Of a DNA stretch of 18,634 bases, positions 17,891 to 18,634 are shown one piece after another. The notes beneath the pieces were generated by a model that worked only from the letters and a program-made list of their open reading frames with translations, was not told where the DNA came from and did not search any database. The first letter of the stretch is position 1; each line of letters opens with the position of its first letter. The stretch comes from Auxenochlorella pyrenoidosa (Eukaryota; Chlorophyta; Trebouxiophyceae; Chlorellales; Chlorellaceae). A program made the position numbers and the translations under genes. The stretch is taken from NCBI GenBank assembly GCA_001430745.1, contig KQ482066.1, forward strand, positions 102,757 to 121,390. The letters run 5' to 3'.

Positions 17891-18634
17891 ATGGCCCAGG
17901 CGTGTGCCATGTCACGGCCGCGGGAGCAGCAGCAGCAGTTGTGCACGCCAGGCAAGCAGCCGCTCAGCCCGCAGCTGGACACAAGCCTCATCACCTCGGC
18001 GGCACGCAAGCGCAAGGGTGAGGGCGGGCGGGCTGGTAGAGTGTTCTTATTTCGTTTTTGTGGGGGTGGGGAGGGGGGTTGCCGCGAGCACCATTGCGCT
18101 CTGCAGCAGAAACAGCGGCCTGGTTCAATGGACAGTCGCTCCCCGCTGCTCCAAGGCGGCTTGTCATCCGCAGCATCCCGTTCTGCTGTCCTTGCAGTCG
18201 TGCCGGGCGAACCCGGGTCGCCGCACCTGGCGCCGGCGCCGCCGGCGTCGGAGGAGGGCAAGCGCCAGCGCACCCCCTCCATCGACCGAGGCCTGGACGA
18301 CTATGAGGCGCACACAGACGCCCTGGTGCGGCTGCAGCTGCAGCTGGGCTCGCCGGCGGCGGTGCTCATGCACGCGGCTGCCACGCCAGCGGCAGCGCCA
18401 CGCAGCGCTGGCCATGCGCCGGCAGCCCCCATGGAGGCCGAGCCTGAGGCAGCAGTGCCAGGGCGAGCGGCTGGCAGCCAGCGCGAGCAGCAGCCGGGGC
18501 CGTGGCAGCATGCGCAGCAGGCGGGGCAGCATCACCATGGCGGCGGCCGCAGCCGCAGCGGCACCCCCAGCCCGGAGGAGGAGCTGCTCTTCAGCCCGGT
18601 CTTCCACCTGTGCCGCGAGGGAAGCCGCGACGAC
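17891..18634 (+). CDS. Unrecognised Ser/Thr-Pro-rich, probably nuclear protein, 3'-partial
   Basis: Exon 1 is 17891-18017 and exon 2 runs from 18198 past the window end; the junction is in phase (G|TC, Val43) and gives 188 visible residues. An in-frame TAG at 17876-17878 supports the start at 17891 unless a splice site intervenes; the ATG at 17909 is an alternative. The sequence is low-complexity and rich in Ala, Pro and Gln, with QQQQ at 13-16. Two basic clusters, ARKRK (38-42) and GKRQR (63-67), look like nuclear localisation signals. Nine Ser/Thr-Pro sites are visible, including TPGK (19-22), a full cyclin-dependent kinase consensus. The last visible part, PSPEEELLFSPVFHLCREG, looks like the edge of a more ordered domain. 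I cannot name the family. Confidence 0.65.
   Translation, partial: MAQACAMSRPREQQQQLCTPGKQPLSPQLDTSLITSAARKRKGEGGRAGRVFLFRFCGGGEGGCREHHCALQQKQRPGSMDSRSPLLQGGLSSAASRSAVLAVVPGEPGSPHLAPAPPASEEGKRQRTPSIDRGLDDYEAHTDALVRLQLQLGSPAAVLMHAAATPAAAPRSAGHAPAAPMEAEPEAAVPGRAAGSQREQQPGPWQHAQQAGQHHHGGGRSRSGTPSPEEELLFSPVFHLCREGSRDD

Overview
The window looks like nuclear DNA of a GC-rich green alga (Chlorophyta, possibly a Chlorella-like trebouxiophyte; the exact group is inference). The genes are cut into many small exons joined by mostly GT-AG introns of about 90-370 bases. Donors are typically GTGAGG, GTGCGC or GTGGGT, proteins are rich in Ala and Gly, and three TGTAA motifs, the usual green-algal polyadenylation signal, lie downstream of stop codons. 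There is no bacterial operon structure, mobile element, CRISPR array or RNA gene that I can support. Exon models below were built by hand from splice sites, reading phase and protein family similarity; no transcript data were available.

Layout. (1) 3-2988, plus: 3' part of an unrecognised helical/coiled-coil protein, ten exons. (2) 3762-4551, minus: a small three-exon Ala/Trp-rich coiled-coil protein, unrecognised, converging on gene 1; both 3' ends fall near 3400-3480. (3) 5717-11186, minus: a 16-exon CLPX gene, the AAA+ unfoldase of the ClpXP protease, about 700 residues, probably mitochondrial. (4) 12192-15150, plus: an eight-exon TraB-family protein of about 476 residues, head to head with CLPX across a lower-GC gap of about 1 kb. 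(5) 16021-16872, minus: a three-exon MIC19/CHCHD3-like protein with an N-myristoylation signal and a twin CX9C domain. (6) 17891 to the window end, plus: the 5' part of an unrecognised Pro-directed-kinase-site-rich, probably nuclear protein.

How they fit. CLPX (matrix protein quality control), the MIC19-like protein (cristae junctions) and perhaps the TraB protein (some eukaryotic members act at mitochondria) share a mitochondrial theme, but they are separate transcription units and a functional cluster is only conjecture. The most unusual sequence-level signal is splicing. At least three introns in three genes begin with GC instead of GT (2136, 4185, 7933), and two more are candidates (6644 and about 14229), out of about 36 introns. 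I found no convincing new multi-gene system; the two orphan proteins at 3762-4551 and 17891-18634 are the undescribed parts.
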